Source: Metabacillus sp. FJAT-52054 (GTDB lineage Bacteria > Bacillota > Bacilli > Bacillales > Bacillaceae). Taken from it: a DNA stretch of 64,000 bases. A program made the position numbers and the translations under genes. Under the pieces are notes generated by a model. The model made no database searches. It worked only from the letters and a program-made list of their open reading frames with translations, and had not been told where the DNA came from. Where the stretch lies: the NCBI RefSeq assembly GCF_037201815.1, contig NZ_CP147407.1, positions 2,488,723-2,552,722 on the forward strand. Direction: 5' to 3'. Positions 1 to 8,518 of the stretch are shown piece by piece. How positions within the stretch are numbered: position 1 is the stretch's first letter; each line of letters starts with the position of its first letter.

Positions 1-664
1 ACGGCATCTGTAATATCCTTAAAAATGGAGAGCGCTCCCCTTAGGCTCCCGTCTTCATTCATAATAGGAATTCGAGTTGTAATGATTTTTAGCCCATTAT
101 CCAGAACCTGCTCCTGGTTATATTCCGGTTCCTGGCTGTAAAGAACCTCTGGCAGCCTGGTTGAAGGAATGACCTCTCTTATTTTCCTGCCCAGCACATG
201 ATTTCTCATGTGTCCTGTCACATTTTCTGCCACTCTGTTGAATAAAATGATGTCTTCGTTCGCATCAATTACGATCATTCCGTCATTTGTTGAATCAAAA
301 ATCGTCGTATATTTGCCAGTCTGTTCTTTCAGCCTCGTAATCAGCTGCTCTTTTTCTCTAATTAATCTTGATATAATCAGTGCCACGGTTGAGGGAACGA
401 TGATGGTTCGGCTGCTTCTGGCCTTCAAAAGGCCGTCCATGATTTGCGGGTCCCCCGTCGCTTCCATGACAACATCAATATCTTCAGTGAAAAGCATTTT
501 CCAATTGGTGTGCACTGGAATTCCCTTCGCTCTTGCATAAACGATTCCCGGAGCTTCACTATCAATGTCGGCAACAGCCGCTACTTTCATCAGCTTAGTT
601 TCGATGAGCATTTTCAACAAGACTGTTCCGCCTTTACCTGCACCCACAAGCAACACTTTTTGCA
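1..664 (-). CDS. bkdR: BkdR-type sigma-54-dependent regulator, N-terminal part (3' end outside window)
   Basis: This is the first about 221 residues of an enhancer-binding activator for sigma-54 (SigL) RNA polymerase. In B. subtilis BkdR controls branched-chain amino acid and keto-acid degradation. The visible part starts with a Rossmann-like segment with the glycine motif GAGKGG near residues 8-13. It continues into a PAS sensor domain from about residue 115 (YTTIFDSTNDGMIVID). The AAA+ and helix-turn-helix domains would lie beyond position 1. The ATG at 664 follows an AAAGGGG ribosome-binding site at good spacing. The neighbours yqzF and yqiK match the B. subtilis order just upstream of the bkd operon, which supports the name. 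The truncation is only the window edge. Confidence 0.9.
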
Positions 665-820
665 TAAAGATCCCCTTTGAACATGAAAAGTTTTTCATCC
701 TAAACATCTTATTTTGCAAATTATTGCACAAATCAATCATATCACACAGAACTGCCTTGACAAATCTTTTTTAAAAGCGAAAAATATACTTAATAATAGC
801 AATTGGAAAGGGTTACAGAG

Positions 821-1057
821 ATGTCCAGAATTATAGCATTACTCATCGTATTAATACCGGGCATTATGGCTGCCTATGGAATCAAACTCTTGCGGGATCT
901 TTTTTTTGGTATTCTTCAACCGCCTATTCCTTCTTTGCTTGTTCAATTCATTCTTGGAGTTCTATTGTTCATCGGAGGGCTCGGTTTCACTGCAGGATTT
1001 ATTTTTTATCGGGACCGCAAGCATAATAAGGTTCAGAAGCGTTTTAGCAAAAGATAA
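821..1057 (+). CDS. yqzF: DUF2627 family small membrane protein (YqzF-like)
   Basis: This 78-residue protein has two hydrophobic stretches, about residues 3-22 and 37-60, and a basic C-terminus (YRDRKHNKVQKRFSKR). That pattern suggests a two-pass membrane protein with a cytoplasmic tail. It resembles YqzF/DUF2627, whose gene sits beside bkdR in Bacillus; its function is unknown. The ATG at 821 lies 8 bases after GGAAAGGG. An in-frame TTG at 803 has no ribosome-binding site and is rejected. The gene diverges from bkdR and converges on yqiK, sharing a bidirectional terminator with it. Confidence 0.75.
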   Translation: MSRIIALLIVLIPGIMAAYGIKLLRDLFFGILQPPIPSLLVQFILGVLLFIGGLGFTAGFIFYRDRKHNKVQKRFSKR

Positions 1058-1060
1058 TAA

Positions 1061-1094
1061 AAAGGAAGGCACTCCTCCTGGGATGCCTTCCTTT
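1061..1094. terminator. Bidirectional terminator between yqzF and yqiK
   Basis: The inverted repeat has arms AAAGGAAGGCA at 1061-1071 and TGCCTTCCTTT at 1084-1094. A/T-rich flanks serve as U-runs on either strand. It lies between two convergent genes and ends just before the yqiK stop codon. Confidence 0.75.
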
Positions 1095-1097
1095 CTT

Positions 1098-1832
1098 TTA
1101 CTTTATCGATTTCTTTATTTCAATTGCTTTTCCAGGATAATCGGTAAAAAAACCGTCACTTTCCCATTCGAATAGCATGTGCATTTCCTTCTCATCATTA
1201 ACGGTAAAAGGACGGACAGAGATACTGTTTTCCCTTGATAAGTCGATTAGTTCATTTTTAACAGTCCTCATTAATGGATGGATGGCCCTTGCGCCTGCTC
1301 TTCTGGCATAATCGTAAGGCTTGTAGATACCGTCTGTGTAAAGCAGGGCTGTCTCAATCCTGGGTTCTGTTTTGAGAGCTAAAACCATACTTGAGTGATT
1401 GAAGGATGATAAAATCACTCGCTCATCCAATTCGAATTGTTTCACCAAGTTAATTACTTTTTCCTCAAGCCCTGAATACTCGATCATATTGTTCTTTAAT
1501 TCAATATTAATGATAAATGGTTCAGCGCTTGCAGAAGCCCATTCCAAAACCTCTTTTAATAGCGGTATTCTCGCTTCTTCCTTATACTCCTCAAATTTCC
1601 AGCTTGCATCTAAACGAACGATTTCATCAGCTGAATAGTCTTTTACAAATCCCGAACCATTTGTCGTTCGATCCAGCGTTTCATCATGAATGACAACCGG
1701 TATGTGATCCTTGCTAAGATGAACATCAAGTTCAATTCCATCTGCCCCTAAACGAATCGCCTCTTTAAATGATATCATTGTATTTTCCGGTCTTGTCCCG
1801 GCCGCACCTCTATGTCCAAAAATTAGTGTCAT
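1098..1832 (-). CDS. yqiK: Glycerophosphodiester phosphodiesterase (YqiK/UgpQ family)
   Basis: This enzyme hydrolyses glycerophosphodiesters to sn-glycerol-3-phosphate and an alcohol. The 244-residue length is normal for the short cytoplasmic UgpQ type. The GDPD signature is complete: HRG at residues 7-9, ENT at 17-19, the metal-binding ELDVHLSKD near 38, and [15 protein letters not shown] with the second catalytic histidine near 53. No signal peptide is seen, so it probably acts in the cytoplasm. The ATG at 1832 follows a GAGAAGGTGACAG ribosome-binding site. In B. subtilis yqiK lies in the same interval between spo0A and bkdR. It is transcribed alone toward a shared terminator. Confidence 0.9.
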   Translation of the reverse strand: MTLIFGHRGAAGTRPENTMISFKEAIRLGADGIELDVHLSKDHIPVVIHDETLDRTTNGSGFVKDYSADEIVRLDASWKFEEYKEEARIPLLKEVLEWASASAEPFIINIELKNNMIEYSGLEEKVINLVKQFELDERVILSSFNHSSMVLALKTEPRIETALLYTDGIYKPYDYARRAGARAIHPLMRTVKNELIDLSRENSISVRPFTVNDEKEMHMLFEWESDGFFTDYPGKAIEIKKSIK

Positions 1833-1888
1833 TCTGTCACCTTCTCTCTTTTAGTATCTCCTATACTCTATACCACAAAATTCAACCT

Positions 1889-1925
1889 TAAAAAACGCCT
1901 GCCCCATGGGAGGGGATCAGGCGTC
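1889..1925 (-). terminator. Rho-independent terminator of the nucleotidase pair
   Basis: On the minus strand an ACGCCTG-type hairpin (arms 1895-1901 and 1918-1924) is followed by a run of Ts. It lies immediately after the stop codon of the gene ending at 1932. Confidence 0.85.
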
Positions 1926-1931
1926 TTAAAA

Positions 1932-4502
1932 TCAGTTTTTAGAATAAGTCATCTTTGAAGAATCATGCAGGATGGTGTAGCCTCCGCCCATCATTAGGCT
2001 TTTGCCCTCCGTTCCATAAACACGGTATTGCAAACCTTTTTTGAGCATGATGGTTTTGCTGCCATCTTTAACAAGCGGAACATTCGTTTTTATCGTTACG
2101 ATCCCCTCAAAATAACGGGCATCAGCGGACTTTTTCACATAGAAGCCACCGCCAACCTCATACTTTGTATCATCAGAACTATAAACCTTAATGGCTTCGC
2201 CTCTTTTCAGCGTGCGGTAAACCATTCCAGTTGAAGAGTATAACTTCGTTTCTTTCATTACAAGAATTCTGCCCTTGTATGCAGCTGTTTGAGAATCTTT
2301 CTTAATGAAATACTCGCCTCCGACGTTATACCATCCATCATTGCTGCCATAAACACGAATGGTTTCGTTTTTCGCTGCCGTGCGGTGTTTTACAAGAGTT
2401 CCATCAGCGTTCCGCTTCATGATATCAACCTGCTGTTTTACAATTAGTCTTGCTGATGGAAGCATCCCGATTTCCATTTCGCCAATGTTATCTTTCGCTT
2501 CTTCCTCTTCTTTCATCCTGGAAAGATCAAGCTGATAACCCGCAAATCCCTCAGCCTCTTCTCCTTTATAAGCAATCGTACCATCTGCCGGGACAGAAGC
2601 TTTTGCTTCCGGTGAAGAATTAAAAGTCACTTTTCCTTTCGAATCGACTTTTGCAAAGGACCAGTTTTCGTCTGCACTTGGGTCAAGCACTGATTTTGAC
2701 TGAATATACTGGAGCAATGCCTGTCTGTTTTCATCTGGTGCTTTGAAAACGATTTTGTCCGGAGTCACACCAGGGAAATTTCCTCCGCCGCTGGCACGGT
2801 AGTTATTCGTAGCAACTAAAAATTCCTGATTCATGTCAATCGGTTTGCCATTATACTGCAGGTTTTTGATTCGGCTTGAATCAGCGTTTTTAATCTTGCC
2901 GTCAGGTGCGTATTTTGCAGGTTTCGTTACATCGATCTTGTAAGTAACACCATCGATTACATCATAATTAAAGGATGCAAATTCCGGATTTAAAAGCGGC
3001 TGTTCCTCTGTTTTTGAAGGGTCAACCTGATTGAATGCCCCCGCTGACATTTCAAGCCATTCTTTTACATCTGAGCCTTTAAGCTTCACAATTTGAAGGG
3101 TGTTGTCATAAAGGTACAAATCCCCGATATTTTTGATCGCCAGCTTTCCTTTTGGGATATTTGTAAAATATCCGGAGCCATTGCGCCCGCCCGCTTTAAA
3201 CGGAGCTGCAGCTGAGAGAAGAGGAAGCTTTTCATTCTCTGTTCCTTTCATCTTCGAAGCTGCATACCAGCGCTGTGCGTCATTTACGATCTGTACGGAT
3301 GGATCATCCTTCACAAGAGCAAAGAAGCTGTTAATCGGGGCCGAAGTCTGTCCAACTTCTTTCCGCACATATTCCAGAGTACCTTCATGCTCAGCTTTTA
3401 CTGCATCGACGAGTTCTTTTTTAGGCTCGGCAAGTGATTTTTTTGCAGCTGAATCATAAATTGGAGAAGCTGCTGACTGGGAATCAGAAACCTCCCATTT
3501 CCCGTTCATTTTAGAAAGAGTCATATCGATTAGGCCAAGATGTGAGCCCCAGTTCTTAGGCATAACGACTGGTATGCCATTAACGGTTCCTTTTTTGTTA
3601 TCAATTTTATCGATATTGTTATATTTCGCGTCTCCAGGAAACAGGCCGTGCTGATGTCCCGAAACAATGGCATCAATATCCGAAACCTTTGTAGCCAGGT
3701 CAAATACAGCGTTCTCAGCTCCGTCACTCTGTGCAGCCGGATCAAGTCCGGAATGGGATAGAACAACGATGATGTCAGCGCCCTTTTGCTTCATTTCAGG
3801 AATGAATTTTTGTGCGGATTTAACGATATCCTTCGTCACGACTTTGCCTTCCAAGTTCGCTTTATCCCATGTATTAATTTGCGGCGGAACGAAACCGATA
3901 TAACCGATTTTGATTGTCTGTTCTGCACCGGACTCATCTGTTACTTTCTTCTCTGCAATTTTATATGGAGTGAAGTAGTTTTCATCATTATCCGGATTTT
4001 GATCTCCATCCGCTTTGTATACATTCGCGTTCACATAGGCAAAGTTTGCGTCATCCACCGCTTCATTCAGGAAATCAAGACCATAGTTAAACTCATGATT
4101 GCCATACGTTGCAGCGTCATAGTTCATCAGGTTCATCGCTTTATAGACCGGATGAACGTCTCCTTCTTTCAGGCCTTTCACTTTAGCCATGTATTCTCCA
4201 AGAGGATTTCCCTGGATTAAGTCCCCATTGTCTACAAGGATAGAGTTTTTAGCCTCTGCTCTCATTTTATCAATCAAAGTTGCCGTTCTCGTCAAACCAA
4301 AGGTTTCCTTAGCCTGATCGGAATAATAGTCATAATCTGTAACAAATGTATGTATGTCTGTTGTTTCCATTAAGCGCAGCTTTACAATGGATTCTGCTGT
4401 CTCCCCTTGAGCTGCTACAGGAAAGGCTGTTGGAAGTGATATCGCGCTTAAAGCGACTGCTGCTGCCAAGGAAAGGTTTACTAAACTGTTTTTCTTTTTC
4501 AT
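1932..4502 (-). CDS. Secreted 2',3'-cyclic-nucleotide 2'-phosphodiesterase / nucleotidase (CpdB/YfkN-like) with C-terminal repeats
   Basis: This 856-residue exported enzyme is predicted to hydrolyse 2',3'-cyclic nucleotides and 3'-nucleotides outside the cell to scavenge phosphate and nucleosides. A signal peptide spans about residues 1-32, ending AAQG. The metallophosphatase domain shows LMETTDIH, NGD, GNHEFNYG, VLSHSG and SGHQHG. A 5'-nucleotidase C-terminal domain follows to about residue 620. The last 174 residues hold three related SH3-like units centred on RVYGSND..VGGEYFIKK. There is no LPXTG sorting motif, so these repeats may hold the enzyme at the wall. The ATG at 4502 follows GGGGGAA; the frame stays open upstream for 44 codons without signal-peptide character. 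It lies 58 bases after a paralogue carrying the same repeat module and probably shares its operon. Confidence 0.85.
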   Translation of the reverse strand: MKKKNSLVNLSLAAAVALSAISLPTAFPVAAQGETAESIVKLRLMETTDIHTFVTDYDYYSDQAKETFGLTRTATLIDKMRAEAKNSILVDNGDLIQGNPLGEYMAKVKGLKEGDVHPVYKAMNLMNYDAATYGNHEFNYGLDFLNEAVDDANFAYVNANVYKADGDQNPDNDENYFTPYKIAEKKVTDESGAEQTIKIGYIGFVPPQINTWDKANLEGKVVTKDIVKSAQKFIPEMKQKGADIIVVLSHSGLDPAAQSDGAENAVFDLATKVSDIDAIVSGHQHGLFPGDAKYNNIDKIDNKKGTVNGIPVVMPKNWGSHLGLIDMTLSKMNGKWEVSDSQSAASPIYDSAAKKSLAEPKKELVDAVKAEHEGTLEYVRKEVGQTSAPINSFFALVKDDPSVQIVNDAQRWYAASKMKGTENEKLPLLSAAAPFKAGGRNGSGYFTNIPKGKLAIKNIGDLYLYDNTLQIVKLKGSDVKEWLEMSAGAFNQVDPSKTEEQPLLNPEFASFNYDVIDGVTYKIDVTKPAKYAPDGKIKNADSSRIKNLQYNGKPIDMNQEFLVATNNYRASGGGNFPGVTPDKIVFKAPDENRQALLQYIQSKSVLDPSADENWSFAKVDSKGKVTFNSSPEAKASVPADGTIAYKGEEAEGFAGYQLDLSRMKEEEEAKDNIGEMEIGMLPSARLIVKQQVDIMKRNADGTLVKHRTAAKNETIRVYGSNDGWYNVGGEYFIKKDSQTAAYKGRILVMKETKLYSSTGMVYRTLKRGEAIKVYSSDDTKYEVGGGFYVKKSADARYFEGIVTIKTNVPLVKDGSKTIMLKKGLQYRVYGTEGKSLMMGGGYTILHDSSKMTYSKN

Positions 4503-4526
4503 CTTGTTTCCCCCAATATTTTTAAT

Positions 4527-4550
4527 GGGGAAGGAGAGAAGTCCTTCCCC
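4527..4550 (-). other. Intergenic hairpin between the two nucleotidase genes
   Basis: Perfect 9-bp arms GGGGAAGGA (4527-4535) and TCCTTCCCC (4542-4550) lie in the 58-base gap. On the minus strand the hairpin is followed by an A/T-rich stretch but no clean U-run. It may therefore be a partial terminator or an mRNA processing element that sets the ratio of the two products. Confidence 0.5.
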
Positions 4551-4560
4551 GTTTTCCTTT

Positions 4561-6741
4561 TTAGTTTTTGCTGTAAGAAACCTTGCCTGCTTCAAGCTTG
4601 ATCGAATAACCGCCGCCAACATACAGAAGGTCATCTTCTACTCCGTATACTCGGTACATACTGTCTTTCTTCAGGGTCTTTACGGATTTTCCATCCTTCC
4701 AAAGCGAAACATCTCCGGAAATGGAAACCATCCCTTCAAAATATACAGCGCTGCGGTCTTTCTTTACATAGTAGCCATTCCCAACCTGATATTTATCCTC
4801 TTCCAAAGAATAAACTTTTACTGCTTCTCCCTTTTTAAGCGTTCGGTAAACCAGTCCATTTGAAGAATACAGTTTCATGTCCTCTTTAATCAAAACTCTT
4901 CCTGTATAAAGTACAGCATTGGGATCCGCGGCCACAAAGTAGTTACCGCCCACGTTATGCCATTTGCTGTTAGAACCATACACACGAAGGTTTTCCTTTG
5001 CATTTACTGTACGAATTTCCGTAATGGATCCGTCTTTTTCAAGCTTCATAAGTTTCACCGGTTTTTTCAGGATCAATCGGCCAACAGGGCTTTGCTCCTT
5101 TTCCATTTCCCATTCTGAAGGAGTTTCTCCAGCAGGACCTTCTGAAATTCTCCCTGATGCTTTATAAGCGATAGGCTCCTTGAAGGATTTCACATAATTC
5201 ACGGTTGCGTCTAAATCTACCGCTCCATCTGTTCTTCCTGTACCGTTCGCACGGATCCGGTATTTATCATCCGCGTGATCATACATATAGTTATTCACAG
5301 TCAGGGTATACACTTTTTTATCCTGAACAGGCGAACCATCCGCCATTTTCAATTCCGTTACTTTGTTTGTTTTTCCATCCCATTTGTATGTGAAGCCTCC
5401 GATTGAACAGTCAGGGCCGTACTGAGAGGAAATTTGGGCATTGACGATATCACGCAGTCCTTCACCAGTAACGGACGTTTTCACAAGGTAATTTCCAAAA
5501 GGCTGAACATTAAACAATTCTCCCCATGTAATATCCCCCGCATTAATAACGTCGCGGATTCCTCCTCCATTCATGAGGGCAAAATCACTCTTCATCGCAT
5601 CGTTCATTCCGTCTGCAATTAAATTGCCCAATGCATTGTCCCCCACGGCACCTTTTTTACCGTAGCCTCCTTCAATCGCTTCAGTCGTTTTTCCCACCAC
5701 TTCATTCAGCTTTGGACCTGTTTGATCAGCATACTTTTTAAGAATTCCTTTAACAGCCGGGTCCGGAGTGATGTTTTCCTGAACGACATCTACGATTTCT
5801 GCCTGCTTCTTAACAATGTCATGGGTATTTCGATCAATCTCTAAATCTACATCAACAAATGCCTTGCCGTATTCCCAGGCTTGAACGAGCAATTTATTAT
5901 CCACTAGGCCATTCGCTTTCTTATGATTGTGGGCACCATAAATGACATCCACCTCGTCATCTACTTTGTTCGCCAAATCAGAAAGCTCCCCTGTCGGAGT
6001 ACCAACTCCTTCTACAGGAACGTGGGCAAGAACAACGATGGCTTTTACACCTTGACTCTTGATTTCAGGAACATACTTATTAATCGCTTCTGCTTCATCC
6101 GTAAAATCGATATTTTCTACAGCTGATGCTACTACATTTGAGGGAGTGGCAGTCGTTGCTACGCCAATGAAGGCAATCTTTTCTCCGCCAGATTCTATGA
6201 TTTTATAAGGATCAAGAACCAATTTTCCGGTATCTTTATATTTTACATTTGCCGCGACGAGCGGAAAGTTCATTCCGTCGTATCCTTTTGTTCCGTTTAC
6301 ATGATCGCCGCCTTTAATAAGGCGGTTCATTTCCGGAACCCCTTCATCAAACTCATGATTTCCGACCGTTCCAATATCAATACCGATGGATTCCATGATT
6401 TCAATAGTCGGTTCGTCCTGCAGCAAAGCGGATATCGGTGAGCTTCCTCCCACCATATCACCGGAATGCATCATAATGGTGTTCGGATTGGTCGCTTCCC
6501 TTTGGTGCAAATAAGCCGCAAGGTAATCAGCCTGTCCATATTTCTTCGGATCATTCGCAAGCGTACCTGTCACGTCTATTTTCCCATGCAGATCGTTAAT
6601 TCCCAGCAGCTGAACCTTAACATTTCCCTCTTCCGCAGCTGCAGCTGGAAAAGAAATAACGATAGCACTTGCCGCTGCCGTAAATGCCAACGTGGCTTTT
6701 AACAGCCTGCGCTGAATGGATCTCCTGATTCTTCTTCTCAT
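4561..6741 (-). CDS. Secreted 5'-nucleotidase (UshA/YfkN C-terminal-half type) with C-terminal repeats
   Basis: This 726-residue protein is predicted to remove phosphate from extracellular nucleoside 5'-monophosphates. It has an arginine-rich signal peptide (cleavage probably after AAAAEE near residue 38). The metallophosphatase motifs are GINDLHG, SGDMVGG, GNHEFDEG, VVLAHVP and GAHNHK. The 5'-nucleotidase C-terminal domain contains the substrate-binding stretch NGGGIRD and FGNYL. The last about 173 residues repeat the SH3-like module of the downstream gene (RVYGSNSKWHNVGG, VYSLEEDKYQVG, RVYGVEDDLLYVGGG); both proteins end YSKN. B. subtilis YfkN joins these two activities in one LPXTG-anchored chain, so here the functions are encoded separately. 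The ATG at 6741 has AGGAGG 12 bases upstream, a rather long spacer. Confidence 0.85.
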   Translation of the reverse strand: MRRRIRRSIQRRLLKATLAFTAAASAIVISFPAAAAEEGNVKVQLLGINDLHGKIDVTGTLANDPKKYGQADYLAAYLHQREATNPNTIMMHSGDMVGGSSPISALLQDEPTIEIMESIGIDIGTVGNHEFDEGVPEMNRLIKGGDHVNGTKGYDGMNFPLVAANVKYKDTGKLVLDPYKIIESGGEKIAFIGVATTATPSNVVASAVENIDFTDEAEAINKYVPEIKSQGVKAIVVLAHVPVEGVGTPTGELSDLANKVDDEVDVIYGAHNHKKANGLVDNKLLVQAWEYGKAFVDVDLEIDRNTHDIVKKQAEIVDVVQENITPDPAVKGILKKYADQTGPKLNEVVGKTTEAIEGGYGKKGAVGDNALGNLIADGMNDAMKSDFALMNGGGIRDVINAGDITWGELFNVQPFGNYLVKTSVTGEGLRDIVNAQISSQYGPDCSIGGFTYKWDGKTNKVTELKMADGSPVQDKKVYTLTVNNYMYDHADDKYRIRANGTGRTDGAVDLDATVNYVKSFKEPIAYKASGRISEGPAGETPSEWEMEKEQSPVGRLILKKPVKLMKLEKDGSITEIRTVNAKENLRVYGSNSKWHNVGGNYFVAADPNAVLYTGRVLIKEDMKLYSSNGLVYRTLKKGEAVKVYSLEEDKYQVGNGYYVKKDRSAVYFEGMVSISGDVSLWKDGKSVKTLKKDSMYRVYGVEDDLLYVGGGYSIKLEAGKVSYSKN

Positions 6742-7121
6742 ATTTTCTCATTTCCTCCTATGACGCTATGTATATTTTTAACTACTAATTATTCTAGATG
6801 CGCATTGTAAAAATCCTCTATGAAATATGTGTATTTTATGTAAATGCTGTAAAATGATAGAAAAGTAGGGGGTATTTTGTTGGGATATAGGGAGTTTTGT
6901 CGTGCTTTTCATGGTGAAAAAGTGGGGGGGGATGTGATAGAGATATATTTTTTAGGACCAGTATTATTAACTTGCTCAATAGCTGTCTATTTGGAAAAAA
7001 AATCAGGAATGGCAACAAAAGCATATCAGAAGAGAATTTTCACAAGGTTACTCAACAAAACCTCATCAATTCGAGTGGAGGAGGAAATAGTTGATATTCC
7101 ATCAGGGCCTTCACGGAAAAA
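6742..7121. other. Intergenic region upstream of the nucleotidase genes
   Basis: This stretch holds the probable promoter of the minus-strand nucleotidase pair. A TAGAAT -10-like hexamer (minus strand, 6791-6796) has three TTTACA hexamers upstream (6806-6811, 6839-6844, 6848-6853). I see no convincing gene in 6880-7120. A short plus-strand frame at 6877-7137 has no ribosome-binding site and low protein-like character. Confidence 0.4.
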
Positions 7122-7149
7122 GGGAACTCTTAGCTGAAATGGAGTTCCC
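7117..7149 (-). terminator. Terminator of the DinB-family gene
   Basis: Minus-strand hairpin with arms GGGAACTC/GAGTTCCC (7122-7129 and 7142-7149) followed by five Ts. It lies 36 bases past the stop codon at 7185. Confidence 0.75.
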
Positions 7150-7184
7150 ATGATTTATTTAGTTAAATTTAGGTGCCCTCCACT

Positions 7185-7721
7185 TCAAATTTTTTCGCCA
7201 GAAAATGAAGTGGCAGGTAGTTCAAAACCAAGTTTTAGATCCAATTCATCCTTCTGACGCAGATGATGACGAAAATGCATCCCGATAAGAGAAAACCATT
7301 CTTGTGCATTCAGCCATCCAAATCCTCCATGTTTGATTTTGTAATTCGGGTTCGAGTCTTTTACCTGCACTTCCAATTCTTTCATTCTAATCATTAGTTC
7401 ATTTAGCTCAAGGATCATGTCCTCTTTACTTTTTGTATTGTCGGGTGGAGTATCAAGTTCATCAGGTAATTTAATTTTAATCGGAGGAAATCCACCAATA
7501 GTAAAAAGTTGTACTCCAAACTCAGTCTTTTCCTGCTTTTGATCACCAACAGCTTTTTCACAGGCTTCAACACGATCCAGATATTCATGAGCTACAACAA
7601 TCAAATGGTTATACATCTGACCGATAGACCAAATCCCTTGTTCAGATATATACCTTAGCTGCTCCAAAGAATAATTTTGCAAGGAAATTTTGTAGGTTTC
7701 AATCAGTTTCAAATCACTCAT
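7185..7721 (-). CDS. DinB-superfamily protein (DUF1569-like)
   Basis: This 178-residue protein has the four-helix DinB/YfiT layout. A conserved histidine lies in the first helix region (MYNHLI) and a second cluster near the C-terminus (GMHFRHHLRQKDEL), the usual metal-binding triad of the superfamily. Some members are bacillithiol- or mycothiol-dependent transferases; the substrate here cannot be told from sequence. The start is the ATG at 7721, 9 bases after AGGAG. An upstream in-frame TTG abuts the ribosome-binding site and is rejected. It is followed closely in the genome by a YCII-domain gene on the same strand, a common pairing of small stress or detoxification genes. Confidence 0.75.
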   Translation of the reverse strand: MSDLKLIETYKISLQNYSLEQLRYISEQGIWSIGQMYNHLIVVAHEYLDRVEACEKAVGDQKQEKTEFGVQLFTIGGFPPIKIKLPDELDTPPDNTKSKEDMILELNELMIRMKELEVQVKDSNPNYKIKHGGFGWLNAQEWFSLIGMHFRHHLRQKDELDLKLGFELPATSFSGEKI

Positions 7722-7781
7722 GGTAAACAACTCCTGTCATTTGATCTGAAATAGAGCGTTAGCCTCCTCACTAAAAGTCAT

Positions 7782-8156
7782 TCAATTGTCTTTCTTTAAG
7801 TAATGAACGGGACGGACTTCGATGTGCCAGTCAAACTCTTCCCCTTTGCTGACTTGCGTTGTCGGATGAAGAGAGGCTAGCTGGATTGCTTCATCCATGT
7901 TTTCTGCTTCAAAAACGAATATGCTGCCTATCCTCTCTTTTGTTTTTGTAATAGGACCATCTGTTGTCATTACCTTACCGTTTACACGACGCAAGCTTAT
8001 GGTCTCTGACTCCAGACCTGCATCAAGCAGTACCTTACCGCTATCATAAAATTTTTCAATGTACGGCTGGCATTCACTCATTACCGCCTCAATCTCCGCT
8101 TTTGGGCGTGCATCCATTTTTTCAGGGTTAAAATAGCCCATACATAAAAATATCAA
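7782..8156 (-). CDS. YCII/DGPF-domain protein
   Basis: This 124-residue protein is of the YCII-related (DGPF) type: a ferredoxin-like fold with the signature TTDGPITKTKERIGSIFVFEAENMDEAI. The role is unknown; relatives include extracytoplasmic-function sigma-associated DGPF proteins and the chlorohydrolase YciI. I chose the TTG at 8156, which lies 8 bases after GAGGAG and gives the family-typical beginning MIFLCMGYF. Upstream GTG codons at 8165 and 8162 overlap or abut the ribosome-binding site. The product should be cytoplasmic. It probably belongs with the DinB-family gene, 60 bases downstream. Confidence 0.75.
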   Translation of the reverse strand: MIFLCMGYFNPEKMDARPKAEIEAVMSECQPYIEKFYDSGKVLLDAGLESETISLRRVNGKVMTTDGPITKTKERIGSIFVFEAENMDEAIQLASLHPTTQVSKGEEFDWHIEVRPVHYLKKDN

Positions 8157-8194
8157 GTTCACCACTCCTCAATCACTCAATTTTTTTCATCGGT

Positions 8195-8401
8195 TCATTT
8201 AACGATTAATAACCTGTAAAAATTTTCTGTTTCATTAAGGATTTCTGGACCCCTTTGCTCTTTAATTCTATAAAAAGCTGCGTCTTCCTTTATTGAATTA
8301 CTCCCTACTAATTTCAAAGTGAAATACGAAGTGGAGAATTCCAGAGCTATGACGCCACGTTTTGTTCTAAAAGTTCTTGTTTGAACAATATAAAATTCCA
8401 A
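8195..8401 (-). CDS. Small hypothetical protein
   Basis: This is a 68-residue frame beginning with TTG (MEFYIVQTRTFRTKRGVIALEF). A strong GGGAGG lies about 13 bases upstream, longer than usual. The sequence alternates hydrophobic and polar residues as in beta strands and ends FYRLLIVK. No family is recognised. It sits between the YCII gene and the 3' end of spo0A, all on the minus strand. The ribosome-binding site favours a real gene, but the long spacing and rare start codon leave doubt. Confidence 0.35.
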   Translation of the reverse strand: MEFYIVQTRTFRTKRGVIALEFSTSYFTLKLVGSNSIKEDAAFYRIKEQRGPEILNETENFYRLLIVK

Positions 8402-8440
8402 ATTAAAAAAGACACCTCCCCTTTACCGGTTTTAAATAAC

Positions 8441-8518
8441 AACCAATAAGAAGTGATGTCTTTCGGTAAACAACCCGTTTATTAAGCTTGAAAGAAGTTC
8501 ATTGGCATCTTATTGGTT
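8441..8518 (-). repeat. Inverted repeat at the 3' end of spo0A
   Basis: Perfect 11-bp arms AACCAATAAGA (8441-8451) and TCTTATTGGTT (8508-8518) flank 56 bases. The right arm includes two bases of the spo0A stop codon. No proper U-run follows on the minus strand, so this may be a 3' stability structure or a weak terminator. Confidence 0.5.

Noticed and set aside
6877..7137. Plus-strand frame of 86 codons between the nucleotidase genes and the DinB-family gene
   Set aside because: It has no ribosome-binding site, starts with TTG in a G-rich run, has no family features, and its end overlaps a minus-strand terminator.
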